64,000 bases of DNA, taken from NCBI GenBank assembly GCA_040219025.1, contig JAVJTE010000020.1, forward strand, positions 558,001 to 622,000. Direction: 5' to 3'. The stretch comes from HT1-32 sp040219025. GTDB taxonomy: Bacteria > Pseudomonadota > Alphaproteobacteria > Rhodospirillales > HT1-32. This document shows positions 7,645 to 16,843 of the stretch, piece after piece. A program made the position numbers and the translations under genes. Numbering within the stretch: the stretch's first letter is position 1; every line of letters starts with the position of its first letter. The notes under the pieces are model-generated. The model was not told where the DNA came from, did no database searches, and saw only the letters and a list, made by a program, of their open reading frames with translations.

Positions 7645-10209
7645 GGTCATCAGATCGAGTGGCTGCACGAACTGGAAGACACGGCGGGAGTCGGCAAAGC
7701 GGATTTCGATCATGCCGTGATAGGGATCGCCGAACAGGTCGCGTATATCGTCAAACTTGCGGACTTCCATTTCCATTTCCAGACCGCTGGCCGGGTCAGT
7801 GCCGCGCCACAGGCTGATCTGGTTCTCGCGCCGGCCACCGGCCATCAACTGTACCTGGTCGCGGTTATAGTCGCTCGTCGGACCGTACTGGCTGGCGAGA
7901 TAGGTTGAAATGCGCTCATAGGCATCTGACCGGAACAGGGCATACATCGCAGCGGCAATACCGTCCTGATAGACGACAACAGCTTTTTGTCCGTTATAGA
8001 TGATGGAATTCGAGACAAAGTCGGGCCGGATTTCACGGGGCCATTTCACGTCAACGACGCAAGCCCTGATCCGCTCTTTCTTGTGACGATAGACATGCTT
8101 CAGGCATTTGGCGTCTTCCGGGTTTTCCAGATCACGCCGGTGTCCGAGATGCATCAGTTCAGAAAAAGCGAAGGTGCGCGGCTCAACGGCGGGTGCCATT
8201 GTCCAGCCGGGCAGAGGCAGTACACGTGACGGTGCGGGGCCGGTCTCCAGCGAGGCGGTCTGTACCACTTCTTCCGGAGCCGTCTTGTCGGCGAGGCTGC
8301 GACGCTGTACCGGCATCGGCGGTGGCGGCGCTGTCGGCTCGGTCGGTGCGGGCGGCCAGGCACCGGCGACGATTTTCTTTTCGCCGGGCAGATAGGCGGT
8401 CCCGGGGGCCGGTGCCGGGTTACCGGCAATCTGCCGGGCAGCCGCCGTTGCAATCTCGTTCCGGATTTCCGGCTCATCCGGTGCTGTGGTGACCACGGTT
8501 TCCGGAGCTAACGCCTGGTCTTCTGCTTTTTCGCTGCCGGTGCCAAAACTGAACAGGCTGGCGACCCGGTTGAAGAAATCCGGCTCCGGTATTTCAGTGG
8601 TTGTCACAACAGGTTCTTTCGCCACCACCGGCTCTGTTACGAAAGAGGGGGCGATTGCATCGACGGCGGTTTCACCAGCGGATGCGACAGTCTCCGGCTC
8701 TGCCACCAGCGGATCAGCCGGCTTCGGCGGTTCTGTCTCAAACAGCCTGCCGATCACATCGAGCAGGTCAGTTCTCTGTTCCGCGGCAGGCTGGCCCTGG
8801 TCGGCTGATGCAGGTGCCGTTTCCGCAAGGAAAACTTGTGGCGTATCCGGAGCGGATGGCGCGGTGGCAATTCTGGTCATCGGCAATGGCCGGTCCAGTA
8901 CCTCCAGCGGTGTCGCGATTTTTGCTTCCGGGACGGCGGCTGCCAGGGGCTGTTCGGCGACAATATCAGTCACCACAGGTTCCGCCTGCGGACCGGCAGG
9001 GGATGTCGGTGCCAGCAGTCTTCCCAAAGCGGCAACGAAATCTGCCGGGCTGGCATGAACCGGGGTCGCCGGGACCTCCGCCTGCGGGGCGGCTGATGCT
9101 GCCTCCGCGACCGGGAACTCAGTGTTGGCGGCCTGTACCGGGGTGGCCTGCACGGGCTCTGCCAGCGACTTTGCCAGCTGCTCGGGGTCCAGTCCTGTCG
9201 TGGCATCTACCGGTTCCACCGCCGAAATCGCAGGCGGCTCCGGCGCTGTATCGACCGTCGTGAGGTCCTGAAGCTGCGGTTTATCGGTAACTGTGTTGTC
9301 CGAGAAAAGCTTGCCGATCCGCTCCATGATTGATGGTTCAGCCTCCTGCTTGGGGGCAGGCTCGGGCGGGCTGGTTACGGCTTTTTCCTGCAAGGCGGTA
9401 ACCGGATCAGCTGCGGTCGCAGGTGTCTTGCTATCCGGTATTGTCGCCGGCTCCGTTTTGGCAGTTGCCGGCTGAACAGGTTCGACCGCGGGTGCAGGTG
9501 ATGCAGCAGGTGCCGGTACCGGAGCAACAGGTTCTGCGGTAACCGAAGAAACCGGCGCAGCGGTTACCCGATCGGGTGGCGAATCAAACGAAAAGGCATT
9601 TGCCGAAGGATCGGTCGGGACGCGACTGCCGTCGACGGAGGTAACAAAATCCGGGGCGGGCGGCCAGACCAGTGTCGACGGGAAGGCGGTCGTCGGGCTG
9701 GCCGGTTTGCTGATTGCCTCGTCGCGGGCTGACTCATAAATCGCAACGCCGTTTTCATCGGTGACGACCTTTGAATCACGGACAGGCGGCGCGTTCCCGG
9801 TGCGCGACTGACCGGCGCGCAGCACCTTGACGGTGGGCGCACGCAGGGGTGCCGCAGATTCATCGGCGGCACGCTGCATCACCCGTGACCGGTTCAGCAG
9901 TTCGGCAATTGTCGTATAGCGCAGTGCCACAGCCAGTCCGACGGGGGTCTGTCCGTCCGCATTGCGGGCTTCCAGATCGGCACCAAGTGCGATCTGGGTG
10001 CGCACAGCGGTGATGGAATTCTTCTGAATTGCCTCGAACAGCGCCCGAGTCGCCTGAACCTGAACCTTCTGCAGAGGTGTCTCGGCCTGGGCAGCGGCGC
10101 TGGTGAGCATGGGGGGGGACGAGAAAACAACAGCAGAAACAATAACGTAAGCCGCAGCCGACAAGAGAGTGCTGCGTAATTTCGGTTGTTTTGGCTGGTA
10201 TCTGTCCAT
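7636..10209 (-). CDS. Large secreted/periplasmic ankyrin-repeat protein with disordered middle and conserved-looking C-terminal domain
   Basis: 857 residues. A signal peptide or anchor lies at about 14-42 (TLLSAAAYVIVSAVVFS...SAAAQA). Residues 50-108 read as one or two ankyrin-type repeats (LFEAIQKNSITAVRTQIALGADLEARNADGQTPVGLA). Residues 110-670 are a Pro/Ala/Glu/Val-rich, probably disordered stretch. Inside it a short amphipathic motif recurs four times (SIMERIGKLFS, DFVAALGRLLA, DLLDVIGRLFE, DFFNRVASLFS). The last ~190 residues are globular-looking, with two cysteines (C702, C717) flanking a basic patch and mixed alpha/beta content; I do not recognise the family. The function is unknown. 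An envelope scaffold or binding-protein hub fits the architecture but is inference. Confidence 0.8.
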   Translation of the reverse strand: MDRYQPKQPKLRSTLLSAAAYVIVSAVVFSSPPMLTSAAAQAETPLQKVQVQATRALFEAIQKNSITAVRTQIALGADLEARNADGQTPVGLAVALRYTTIAELLNRSRVMQRAADESAAPLRAPTVKVLRAGQSRTGNAPPVRDSKVVTDENGVAIYESARDEAISKPASPTTAFPSTLVWPPAPDFVTSVDGSRVPTDPSANAFSFDSPPDRVTAAPVSSVTAEPVAPVPAPAASPAPAVEPVQPATAKTEPATIPDSKTPATAADPVTALQEKAVTSPPEPAPKQEAEPSIMERIGKLFSDNTVTDKPQLQDLTTVDTAPEPPAISAVEPVDATTGLDPEQLAKSLAEPVQATPVQAANTEFPVAEAASAAPQAEVPATPVHASPADFVAALGRLLAPTSPAGPQAEPVVTDIVAEQPLAAAVPEAKIATPLEVLDRPLPMTRIATAPSAPDTPQVFLAETAPASADQGQPAAEQRTDLLDVIGRLFETEPPKPADPLVAEPETVASAGETAVDAIAPSFVTEPVVAKEPVVTTTEIPEPDFFNRVASLFSFGTGSEKAEDQALAPETVVTTAPDEPEIRNEIATAAARQIAGNPAPAPGTAYLPGEKKIVAGAWPPAPTEPTAPPPPMPVQRRSLADKTAPEEVVQTASLETGPAPSRVLPLPGWTMAPAVEPRTFAFSELMHLGHRRDLENPEDAKCLKHVYRHKKERIRACVVDVKWPREIRPDFVSNSIIYNGQKAVVVYQDGIAAAMYALFRSDAYERISTYLASQYGPTSDYNRDQVQLMAGGRRENQISLWRGTDPASGLEMEMEVRKFDDIRDLFGDPYHGMIEIRFADSRRVFQFVQPLDLMTNR

Positions 10210-10293
10210 GGTCAGGATAGTTAACGTAATCCGGGCAGTAATTCTATACTCTATTCATGAAATAGGGAAATAATCGCCAGTTGGTGCGACGGG

Positions 10294-11463
10294 CTACCTG
10301 TAAGGGTCCGCCGCGTCGCGCAGGCCATCGCCAAAGAAATTGAAGGCGAGCACGGTCACGAACACCGGTACGACGGGGGCCATCAGCCAGGGATAAAGCT
10401 CAACCGCGCTGATATTCTGGGCCTCGATCAGCAGCACACCCCAGCTGATCATCGGTGATTGAAGGCCAAGGCCCAGGAAGCTCAGCGCCGTCTCGCCAAA
10501 GATCATGGCCGGTATCGAGAGAGTCAGCGAGGCGATCAGATGGCTGGCAAAATTGGGGATCAGATGGCGGCCGATAATCCGTGTAGGGGAGGCCCCCATA
10601 AGGCGTGCGGCGATGGCAAAATCCTCCTCCCGCAGCGCCAGCAGCTTCGACCGCACCGTGCGTGCTGCACCCGGCCAGTCCAGCAGTCCCAGAATAATCG
10701 TAACCCCGAAATACTTCACCAGTACTGGCCAGGTCGGGGGAATGGCCGCCGCCAGTGCCATCAGCAGCGGCAGGGTCGGGATTGATTTGAAGATCTCGAT
10801 GGACCGTTGCACCGCTGAATCGACCCACCCGCCGAAATATCCCGCCATCCCGCCGATCGTTATGCCCAGTGTGAAACTGACGAGAATACCGATCAGACCG
10901 ACCGTCAGGGATATCCGGGTGCCATAGATCAGTCGCGACAGCATGTCGCGGCCCAGCCGGTCGGTCCCCAGCAGGAACAACTGCCCGCCCTTTGCCGGGC
11001 AGACGAAATGGAAATCGAAGGTTCCGCCGAGCCAGAAATCATATTCATCACCCGAACAGAAAAACCGCAGTGGCTGGACCTGTTTCGGATTTTCGACATA
11101 GGACCGTTTCAGGGTCGTCATATCGAGGGTCTTCTTGTACCCGTAGACGAACGGTCCGATGAACCGGCCTTCATGGAACAGATGCACCGATTGCGGCGGC
11201 GCATAGATATGCGAGATCACCCGCGTGTTCGGGTTGTAGGGGGCAAGGATCTCGCTGACCAGAATCGAGCTGTAGAGCAGCAGCAGCAGCACCCCCGACC
11301 AGACGGCAATCCGGTGGCGTTTCAGCTTCCACCACATCAGCTTCCAGTGCGGGGCGAGATAATAGGCCTGTTGTTCGGCGGAAATCTCCTGCACCGACAT
11401 CGGGTCGAACGGGGCATCGCTGACCCAGTGTTCAAGCCGTCGTGTGGGGCGTTCCCGGCTCAT
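10294..11463 (-). CDS. Oligopeptide-type ABC transporter permease (OppC/YejE family)
   Basis: 389 residues. An N-terminal cytoplasmic segment is followed by a membrane segment (IAVWSGVLLLLLYSSILVSEIL), a periplasmic insert of about 100 residues, and the five-helix DppC/OppC-type permease domain. The ATPase-contact EAA loop is visible in REEDFAIAARLMGASPTRIIGRHLIPN, and GETALSFLGLGLQSPMISWGVLL is the standard C-terminal signature. It forms the inner-membrane channel with the upstream OppB-type permease, whose stop codon it overlaps by four bases (ATGA). It is the last gene of the long leftward run. The family imports di- and oligopeptides, some sugars or microcin-like peptides. Confidence 0.93.
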   Translation of the reverse strand: MSRERPTRRLEHWVSDAPFDPMSVQEISAEQQAYYLAPHWKLMWWKLKRHRIAVWSGVLLLLLYSSILVSEILAPYNPNTRVISHIYAPPQSVHLFHEGRFIGPFVYGYKKTLDMTTLKRSYVENPKQVQPLRFFCSGDEYDFWLGGTFDFHFVCPAKGGQLFLLGTDRLGRDMLSRLIYGTRISLTVGLIGILVSFTLGITIGGMAGYFGGWVDSAVQRSIEIFKSIPTLPLLMALAAAIPPTWPVLVKYFGVTIILGLLDWPGAARTVRSKLLALREEDFAIAARLMGASPTRIIGRHLIPNFASHLIASLTLSIPAMIFGETALSFLGLGLQSPMISWGVLLIEAQNISAVELYPWLMAPVVPVFVTVLAFNFFGDGLRDAADPYR

Positions 11464-12458
11464 CGCTGAAGCCCCCCGTCGAGACGGATGCGGGGGTCAA
11501 GCCAGGCCAGCATGATGTCGGAGACGAACATGCCCACGACAACCAGCACGGACAGGAACATCAGAAACGACCCGGCCAGATACATATCCTGATTCAGCAG
11601 TGCGTTGAGCAGCAGCGGACCCGTGGTCGGCAGGCTGAGAATGATCCCGACGATGGCAGAGCCGGAGACGATTTCCGGCAGCAGGCTGCCGATATCGGCA
11701 ATGAAGGGGTTGAGCGACATGCGGACCGGATATTTCAGCAACAGCCGGGTTCTGGGCAAGCCCTTGGCCCGCCCGGTGACGACATACTGCTTGCGCAGTT
11801 CGTCGAGCAGGTTGGCACGCAGCCGCCTTATCATCGCCGCCGTGCCGGAGGTGCCGATCACGACAACGGGTATCCACAGATGCTGTGCCACCGAAACCGC
11901 CTTGTCCCAGGACCAGGGCTGGTCTTCAAACCGGATATCCATCAGCCCGCCGATTTCCGCCCCGAACCAGAGCTTGGAATAATACATCAGCACAATCGCC
12001 AGCAGGAAATTCGGCACCGCATAGCCGATATAGCCGATCAGGCTGATGCCGTGATCGGTCCAGCTGTACTGATGGGTGGCCGAATAGATACCGATCGGGA
12101 ACGAGACGAGATAGACAAACAGCACGGTGGTGAATTCCACCAGCACGGTATAGCCGAGCACGTTGCTGACGACGACCGAGACCGGCAGATCGAACGAGAA
12201 GGAATGGCCGAAATCACCAACCATCATACCGCCCAGCCAGTGCACATACTGCACCAGAAACGGCTCGCCAAAGCCGTATTCCCGCTTCAGGAAGGCGATC
12301 TCCTCCAGCGGCACCTGCTCGCCCCGGCTGCGATATTCCTCGACCAGGGTGGTCAGGTAATCGCCCGGCGGCAACTGGATCACGACGAACACGATAAAGC
12401 TTATCGCGAGCAATGTCGGGATCATGATGAACAGTCGCCGCAACAGGTAGAAGAACAT
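11460..12458 (-). CDS. Oligopeptide-type ABC transporter permease (OppB/YejB family)
   Basis: 332 residues with six predicted membrane helices. It begins MFFYLLRRLFIMIPTLLAISFIVFVV, the usual OppB start, and has the PPGDY motif and the EAA loop RKQYVVTGRAKGLPRTRLLLKYPVR for docking to the ATPase. It pairs with the OppC-type permease downstream (four-base overlap) and follows the binding protein with a 21-base gap, so the three are one transcript. Confidence 0.93.
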   Translation of the reverse strand: MFFYLLRRLFIMIPTLLAISFIVFVVIQLPPGDYLTTLVEEYRSRGEQVPLEEIAFLKREYGFGEPFLVQYVHWLGGMMVGDFGHSFSFDLPVSVVVSNVLGYTVLVEFTTVLFVYLVSFPIGIYSATHQYSWTDHGISLIGYIGYAVPNFLLAIVLMYYSKLWFGAEIGGLMDIRFEDQPWSWDKAVSVAQHLWIPVVVIGTSGTAAMIRRLRANLLDELRKQYVVTGRAKGLPRTRLLLKYPVRMSLNPFIADIGSLLPEIVSGSAIVGIILSLPTTGPLLLNALLNQDMYLAGSFLMFLSVLVVVGMFVSDIMLAWLDPRIRLDGGLQR

Positions 12459-12479
12459 CGCTGTGATCCGGCCCGTCGC

Positions 12480-14375
12480 TTAACGTTTTGACCAGAAGAA
12501 TGTATCTGGCCGGTAAATGCCGAACTGCGCCGTTGGTGCCCAGGCCCACAGACCTTCCTCCGGCACATTTTCCAGCCCCGCCTTGGTAACCACCGGCTGT
12601 ACAGAACAGCAGACTGTCCCGATCGTATAGACCTGATCGGCGTGGATCCGCAGCATCTCGTGCCAGATCTTGCGACGTGCTTCGGTCGTCGTGGTCGCGG
12701 TCCAGTCCTTGTAGAGTTCGGCGAGTTTCATGGCTTCCGGCATGTCGACGGCTTCTCCCGACTTGCCGTAGGTTTCGACATATTGTCCCCATTTCGGCCA
12801 TTGCAGATGCTGCTGGCTGATCGGGGCAATTTCTGACGGGCTGTCGTCAGCTGTCGGCGCACCATTGTCGAGACCCGGCCAGACGGAAATCAGCGTCTCG
12901 CCAGAGAAAATGCGGTTGCGGAAGGTTTCCCGCGGTGAATTCTTCACAAAGATACGAACCCCGATCTGCAACCAGCTGTCCTTGACCAGTTGCAGTGCGT
13001 CGACCTGCTGCGGACGTTCACCGGCTGTCTCCACGGTGATTTCGATGGCCCGGCCATCCGGCAGCAGACGCAGACCATCATCATTGCGTGCGGTCAGTCC
13101 GATATCGTCCAGCAGGGCATTGGCCGCCTCAAGGTCGAAGCTGGTCCAGGCTTGCTGGTAGTCCTCCCGGAACAGGGGAGAGGAGGGCAGAACAGTATTC
13201 GCCGCCGGAACGGCAAGACCATAGAACAGCACTTCGTTCAGTTCGTCCCGATTGATCGCCAGCGACAGGGCGCGGCGGAACCGGACATCGCGGAACAGTT
13301 TGCGATATTCCGCGTCGGTGGTGTTCAGGTTGGGGTAGAGCGCCATGACAGAGCCAAGGCCCAGCCGCCAGAGATTGACGTTATAGCCATAACGTTCTTC
13401 GTTCTGTTTCAGAAAGGTGAAATCGGCAAAGGCCAGGCCGCGTCCCTGAAGGTCGGTCTCGCCGGTGCCGGCCTTGATCGGCACCACGCCGCTGGCGGCA
13501 ATCGACATGGATACTTCATCAATATAGGGCAGCTGGTGCCCGTCTGAATCGACCCGGTGGAAGTAGGGATTGCGCGTGAAGCTGTAGCGGTCTGCCGGGG
13601 CTTCGGTTGCGACGACCCAGGGCTCCAGCGTCGGCAATTCCGTATTGTCGTTGTTGTACATATGGCCGATGCGGTTATGCAGCTGCGCCCAGTTCTTGCG
13701 GCGGTGTTCTTCGACCAGCGCCGCCAGTGTCGCGGGATCGGCATATTTCTCATGGAACTGCTTCAGGTAATGTGCCGGGCGATAGAGATAGGCCGGGCGC
13801 GGTGCCGCCAGCTGCGACAGGAAATAGGGGTTGGGACCGGCATATTCGTACTGGACGGTGGTCTCGTCGATCACCCGGAAGACCGGCGGCTGCTTGTTGA
13901 GCATCAGCTCTTCCGGCGGGCCGACCGGTGACAGCGCGAGGTTGTTGGCAACATCCTCCCAGTAATAGCGGAAATCCTCGGCGGTAAACGGATGACCGTC
14001 GGACCAGCGGTGGCCCTTGCGCAGATGCAGAGTGAAGATGCGGGATTCCTCCACATCATAGCTTTCCAGAATATCCGGCTGCAGGTTGATGTCGGCGTCA
14101 TATCCGACCAGACGGGAATAGCCGTAGACATTCATCAGGCGGATATCCTTCTCGCGCCCGACAAGGGTGCGCAGGATGCCGCCATACTGCCCCGGCTTCT
14201 TGCCCGTTGCGGCCAGGTCGGTGACATGCGGTACCTCCGGCAGACGCTCGCTGACCGGGGGCAGCGTTCCTGCCGTGACCTGTGCGGCCAGATAAGGCGG
14301 CTCTTTCATGTCGGCGGCTGTGGCGGTGCCAGTCAGCAACAGGCTTGCGGCAACAAGGACAGGGGTGAATTTCAT
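12480..14375 (-). CDS. ABC transporter periplasmic binding protein (SBP family 5, YejA-like)
   Basis: 631 residues from the ATG at 14375, which has an AAGGA site upstream and gives a clean signal peptide (MKFTPVLVAASLLLTGTATA, cleaved before ADM). Longer upstream starts would bury the signal peptide. It has the family-5 features: a YGGILRTLVG start, FTLHLRKGHRWSDGHPFTAEDFRYYW, and a C-terminal lobe with ALSLAINRDELNEVLFYGLA. At over 600 residues it belongs to the large YejA/oligopeptide group rather than the shorter dipeptide group. It would bind a peptide or glycopeptide-sized ligand for the two permeases downstream. The ligand is unknown; location after cell-surface glycan genes suggests a cell-wall or glycan fragment, as inference. 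Confidence 0.92.
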   Translation of the reverse strand: MKFTPVLVAASLLLTGTATAADMKEPPYLAAQVTAGTLPPVSERLPEVPHVTDLAATGKKPGQYGGILRTLVGREKDIRLMNVYGYSRLVGYDADINLQPDILESYDVEESRIFTLHLRKGHRWSDGHPFTAEDFRYYWEDVANNLALSPVGPPEELMLNKQPPVFRVIDETTVQYEYAGPNPYFLSQLAAPRPAYLYRPAHYLKQFHEKYADPATLAALVEEHRRKNWAQLHNRIGHMYNNDNTELPTLEPWVVATEAPADRYSFTRNPYFHRVDSDGHQLPYIDEVSMSIAASGVVPIKAGTGETDLQGRGLAFADFTFLKQNEERYGYNVNLWRLGLGSVMALYPNLNTTDAEYRKLFRDVRFRRALSLAINRDELNEVLFYGLAVPAANTVLPSSPLFREDYQQAWTSFDLEAANALLDDIGLTARNDDGLRLLPDGRAIEITVETAGERPQQVDALQLVKDSWLQIGVRIFVKNSPRETFRNRIFSGETLISVWPGLDNGAPTADDSPSEIAPISQQHLQWPKWGQYVETYGKSGEAVDMPEAMKLAELYKDWTATTTTEARRKIWHEMLRIHADQVYTIGTVCCSVQPVVTKAGLENVPEEGLWAWAPTAQFGIYRPDTFFWSKR

Positions 14376-14427
14376 CGCGAGATCCTTTCGTGATCCAGTG
14401 CGGATGAGATGAAGGGACGTGCCGTCA

Positions 14428-16317
14428 TCAGGCAGCTCCGGCGCTGAGCAGTGTCTCGTCGGCGCGGACGAAATGGCCATCGCCGATATCCTGCAGGTCC
14501 AGCCGCGCACCGGGCGACGCACCGAAGGGGGGTGGCCAGTCTTCCGGGCGCGACATCTTGCCGTCCATCAGCCCCTGAAAGTCGAGCGGGCGGGACGGAT
14601 CCGGAAACGGGACGGCTTTCAGCAGCGCCTGAGTATAGGGATGCACCGGGCGGCGGAACAGGTCATGGCCCGGTGCCAGCTCGACCAGTTGCCCGCCGCA
14701 CATCACCGCAATCCGGTCGGCGATATAATTCACGACAGCCAGGTTGTGCGACACGAACAGCAGGGTCAGGCCAAGCTTCTCCTGCAGATCCTTGAGCAGG
14801 TTGAGGACCTGTGCCTGCACCGACACATCCAGCGCCGACACCGGCTCGTCACAGAGCAGCAGGTCGGGCTTCAGGGCAAGCGCGCGGGCAATGCCGATGC
14901 GCTGGCGCTGACCGCCGGAAAAACTGTGCGGATAGCGGTTGAGATGGCGGACATCCATACCGACCAGTTTCATCAGCTCCCTGACCATCTCTTCACGATA
15001 CTGTCTGTCGCCGATGTCGTGAATAACCAGCGGCTCGGCAATCAGCTCGGAGACCGGCATCCGCGGGTTGAGCGAGCCATAGGGGTCCTGAAAGATGAAC
15101 TGTATCTTCCGGCGGTAGGGAAACAGCTCGCGTTCAGTCAGCTTGCTGATGTCGACGGGGCCTTCCGGGCCGGTGAACATCACCTCTCCCCGGTCCGCCC
15201 GGATGGCGCACATGATGACCTTGCTGAGTGTGGTCTTGCCGCAGCCGCTTTCGCCCACCAGTCCCAGACATTCGCCTTTCCGGACATGCAGGCTGACATC
15301 GTCAAGTGCCACGACCTCATCCTGCCTGCCACCGAACAGCCCGGTCTTGCGGATATTGAAAGCCTTGGTCACATGCCGGACATCCAGCAATGTCGTGCCG
15401 CTGGCGACGGCTGGTACAGTGTCATCCGTGCGATAGGCATCAAGCAGATGCCCGGTTTCACTTTCGATTTCCCGTATCGGGGTCAGCCGTTCGCCCGCCG
15501 CCATGTCGAAATGCGGCACCGCCCGCAACAGGGCACGGAGATATTCATGCTGCGGATTTTCGAATATGTCGTCGATCGGTCCGCGTTCCATCACCTCGCC
15601 ATGGTAAATCACCACCACTTCGTCGGCGACATTGGCGACCACGCCAAGATCATGGGTGATCATCAGGATCGACATGCCCAGTTCATCCTGCAGATCCCGC
15701 ATCTGTTTCAGAATCTGGGCCTGAATGGTGACATCAAGGGCCGTTGTCGGTTCGTCGGCAATCAGCAGCGCCGGGCGGCAGACCAGCGCCATGGCAATCA
15801 TGGCCCGCTGGCGCAGCCCGCCGGACAACTCGAACGGATAAGTCCTGAGGGCACGGCCGGGATCCGGGAAGCCGACCAGATCCAGCATTTCACGGGCCAG
15901 ATCGGTTGCCACGGTGCCCGGTACGTCACGGTGCAGGCGCACCGCCTCGGTGATCTGGTCGCCGACAGTATGCAGCGGTGACAGGGAACTCATCGGTTCC
16001 TGAAAGATCATGGAAATCCGCCCGCCGCGAATTTGCCGGATCTCCCGCGAATCCCGGTGCAGCCGGGCGATATCAACAATCTCGCCGGGCTTCTCCGGGT
16101 CGCGAAATTCAATCGACCCGTCGCTGATCTCGGCAATCTCCGGCAGGATACCGAGGATCGCCTGGCTGATCACCGACTTGCCGGAACCGGACTCCCCGAC
16201 CAGCGCGACGGTTGATTTCTCGGGGATCGAAAAGGATACACCTCTGACAGCCTCCAGCGTTCCGGCTTCCAGCTGGAAGCGGATATGCAGATTCTCGACT
16301 GACAGAATATTGCTCAC
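14428..16317 (-). CDS. Fused double ATPase of an oligopeptide-type ABC transporter (YejF/GsiA type)
   Basis: 629 residues holding two complete ABC domains. The first has Walker A GESGSGKS, signature LSGGLRQRAMIA and Walker B LLIADEPTTALD. The second has Walker A GESGCGKT, signature FSGGQRQRIGIA and Walker B LLLCDEPVSALD. Each is followed by the oligopeptide-type C-terminal extension, with the HPYTQALLKAVPFPDP motif at the end of the second. The first signature has Leu where Gln is usual (LSGGL rather than LSGGQ), a mild change. It powers the importer encoded just downstream. Its ATG overlaps the stop of the preceding PH-like gene by four bases. Confidence 0.95.
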   Translation of the reverse strand: MSNILSVENLHIRFQLEAGTLEAVRGVSFSIPEKSTVALVGESGSGKSVISQAILGILPEIAEISDGSIEFRDPEKPGEIVDIARLHRDSREIRQIRGGRISMIFQEPMSSLSPLHTVGDQITEAVRLHRDVPGTVATDLAREMLDLVGFPDPGRALRTYPFELSGGLRQRAMIAMALVCRPALLIADEPTTALDVTIQAQILKQMRDLQDELGMSILMITHDLGVVANVADEVVVIYHGEVMERGPIDDIFENPQHEYLRALLRAVPHFDMAAGERLTPIREIESETGHLLDAYRTDDTVPAVASGTTLLDVRHVTKAFNIRKTGLFGGRQDEVVALDDVSLHVRKGECLGLVGESGCGKTTLSKVIMCAIRADRGEVMFTGPEGPVDISKLTERELFPYRRKIQFIFQDPYGSLNPRMPVSELIAEPLVIHDIGDRQYREEMVRELMKLVGMDVRHLNRYPHSFSGGQRQRIGIARALALKPDLLLCDEPVSALDVSVQAQVLNLLKDLQEKLGLTLLFVSHNLAVVNYIADRIAVMCGGQLVELAPGHDLFRRPVHPYTQALLKAVPFPDPSRPLDFQGLMDGKMSRPEDWPPPFGASPGARLDLQDIGDGHFVRADETLLSAGAA

Positions 16318-16841
16318 GCCGTCGTTTCCCCCGGTTCTTCGTTCGCAAGTTCGAGCAGGTCTATTCCCATCAACGCAAAGTTCGCCCGGGTTGTTTCATC
16401 CATTGCCGCGCCCGCGCTGACTGCTGCGGCCCCCAGTCTGGTGATGATGCTCTGGAATTCAGTCAGGATGGAGTCCATTTCGATGGTCTGGCCGCGCTGT
16501 CCGGTAACCTTCAGCTGCATCCAGCCCTCGGTACGATCCCGCTTGGTCGAATAATAGCGCATTTTCACCTTGCGGATTTCAGTCCAGGTAACCTGTTTCC
16601 TGGCGATACCAAAGCTGGTTAACCCCGTATCATCCATGCCGATCCGGTTATAGTGGCGCAAGGCGGTCCGGATGATGAAGCCGGCGAACAGCAAAACCAG
16701 AAAGCCAAGTATCCAGCCCGCGACAGGCATTGATCCGGTGAGGATAATGGGGGTCGCGCAGATCGCCATACCGATCGCACCGCGCACATAATCGCCGATC
16801 AGTTCTTTCGATGGATAGTAATGCATCGTCGAAGTCACCAT
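16314..16841 (-). CDS. Small membrane protein with bacterial PH-like domain
   Basis: 175 residues from the ATG at 16841, directly after the stop of the deacetylase gene; an ATG 15 bases further in is possible. Two hydrophobic segments (AIGMAICATPIILTGSMPVAGWILGFLVLLFAGFII) are followed by a beta-rich region (GMDDTGLTSFGIARKQVTWTEIRKVKMRYY...WMQLKVTGQRGQTIEMDS) that resembles bacterial PH/YdbT-type domains, then a helical tail. The function is unknown. Its tight fit between deacetylase and ABC ATPase genes (four-base overlap at both the translational start/stop region and the end) ties the glycan genes to the transporter genes in one transcript. Confidence 0.7.
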   Translation of the reverse strand: MVTSTMHYYPSKELIGDYVRGAIGMAICATPIILTGSMPVAGWILGFLVLLFAGFIIRTALRHYNRIGMDDTGLTSFGIARKQVTWTEIRKVKMRYYSTKRDRTEGWMQLKVTGQRGQTIEMDSILTEFQSIITRLGAAAVSAGAAMDETTRANFALMGIDLLELANEEPGETTA

Positions 16842-16843
16842 GG

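Noticed and set aside
11442..12491. Long open frame on the plus strand, 349 codons
   Set aside because: It lies wholly inside the OppB-type permease on the other strand, has no family resemblance and is rich in the His/Gln/Arg pattern of antisense frames.
14419..15981. Plus-strand frame of 520 codons
   Set aside because: Antisense to the fused ABC ATPase, whose Walker and signature motifs are complete.
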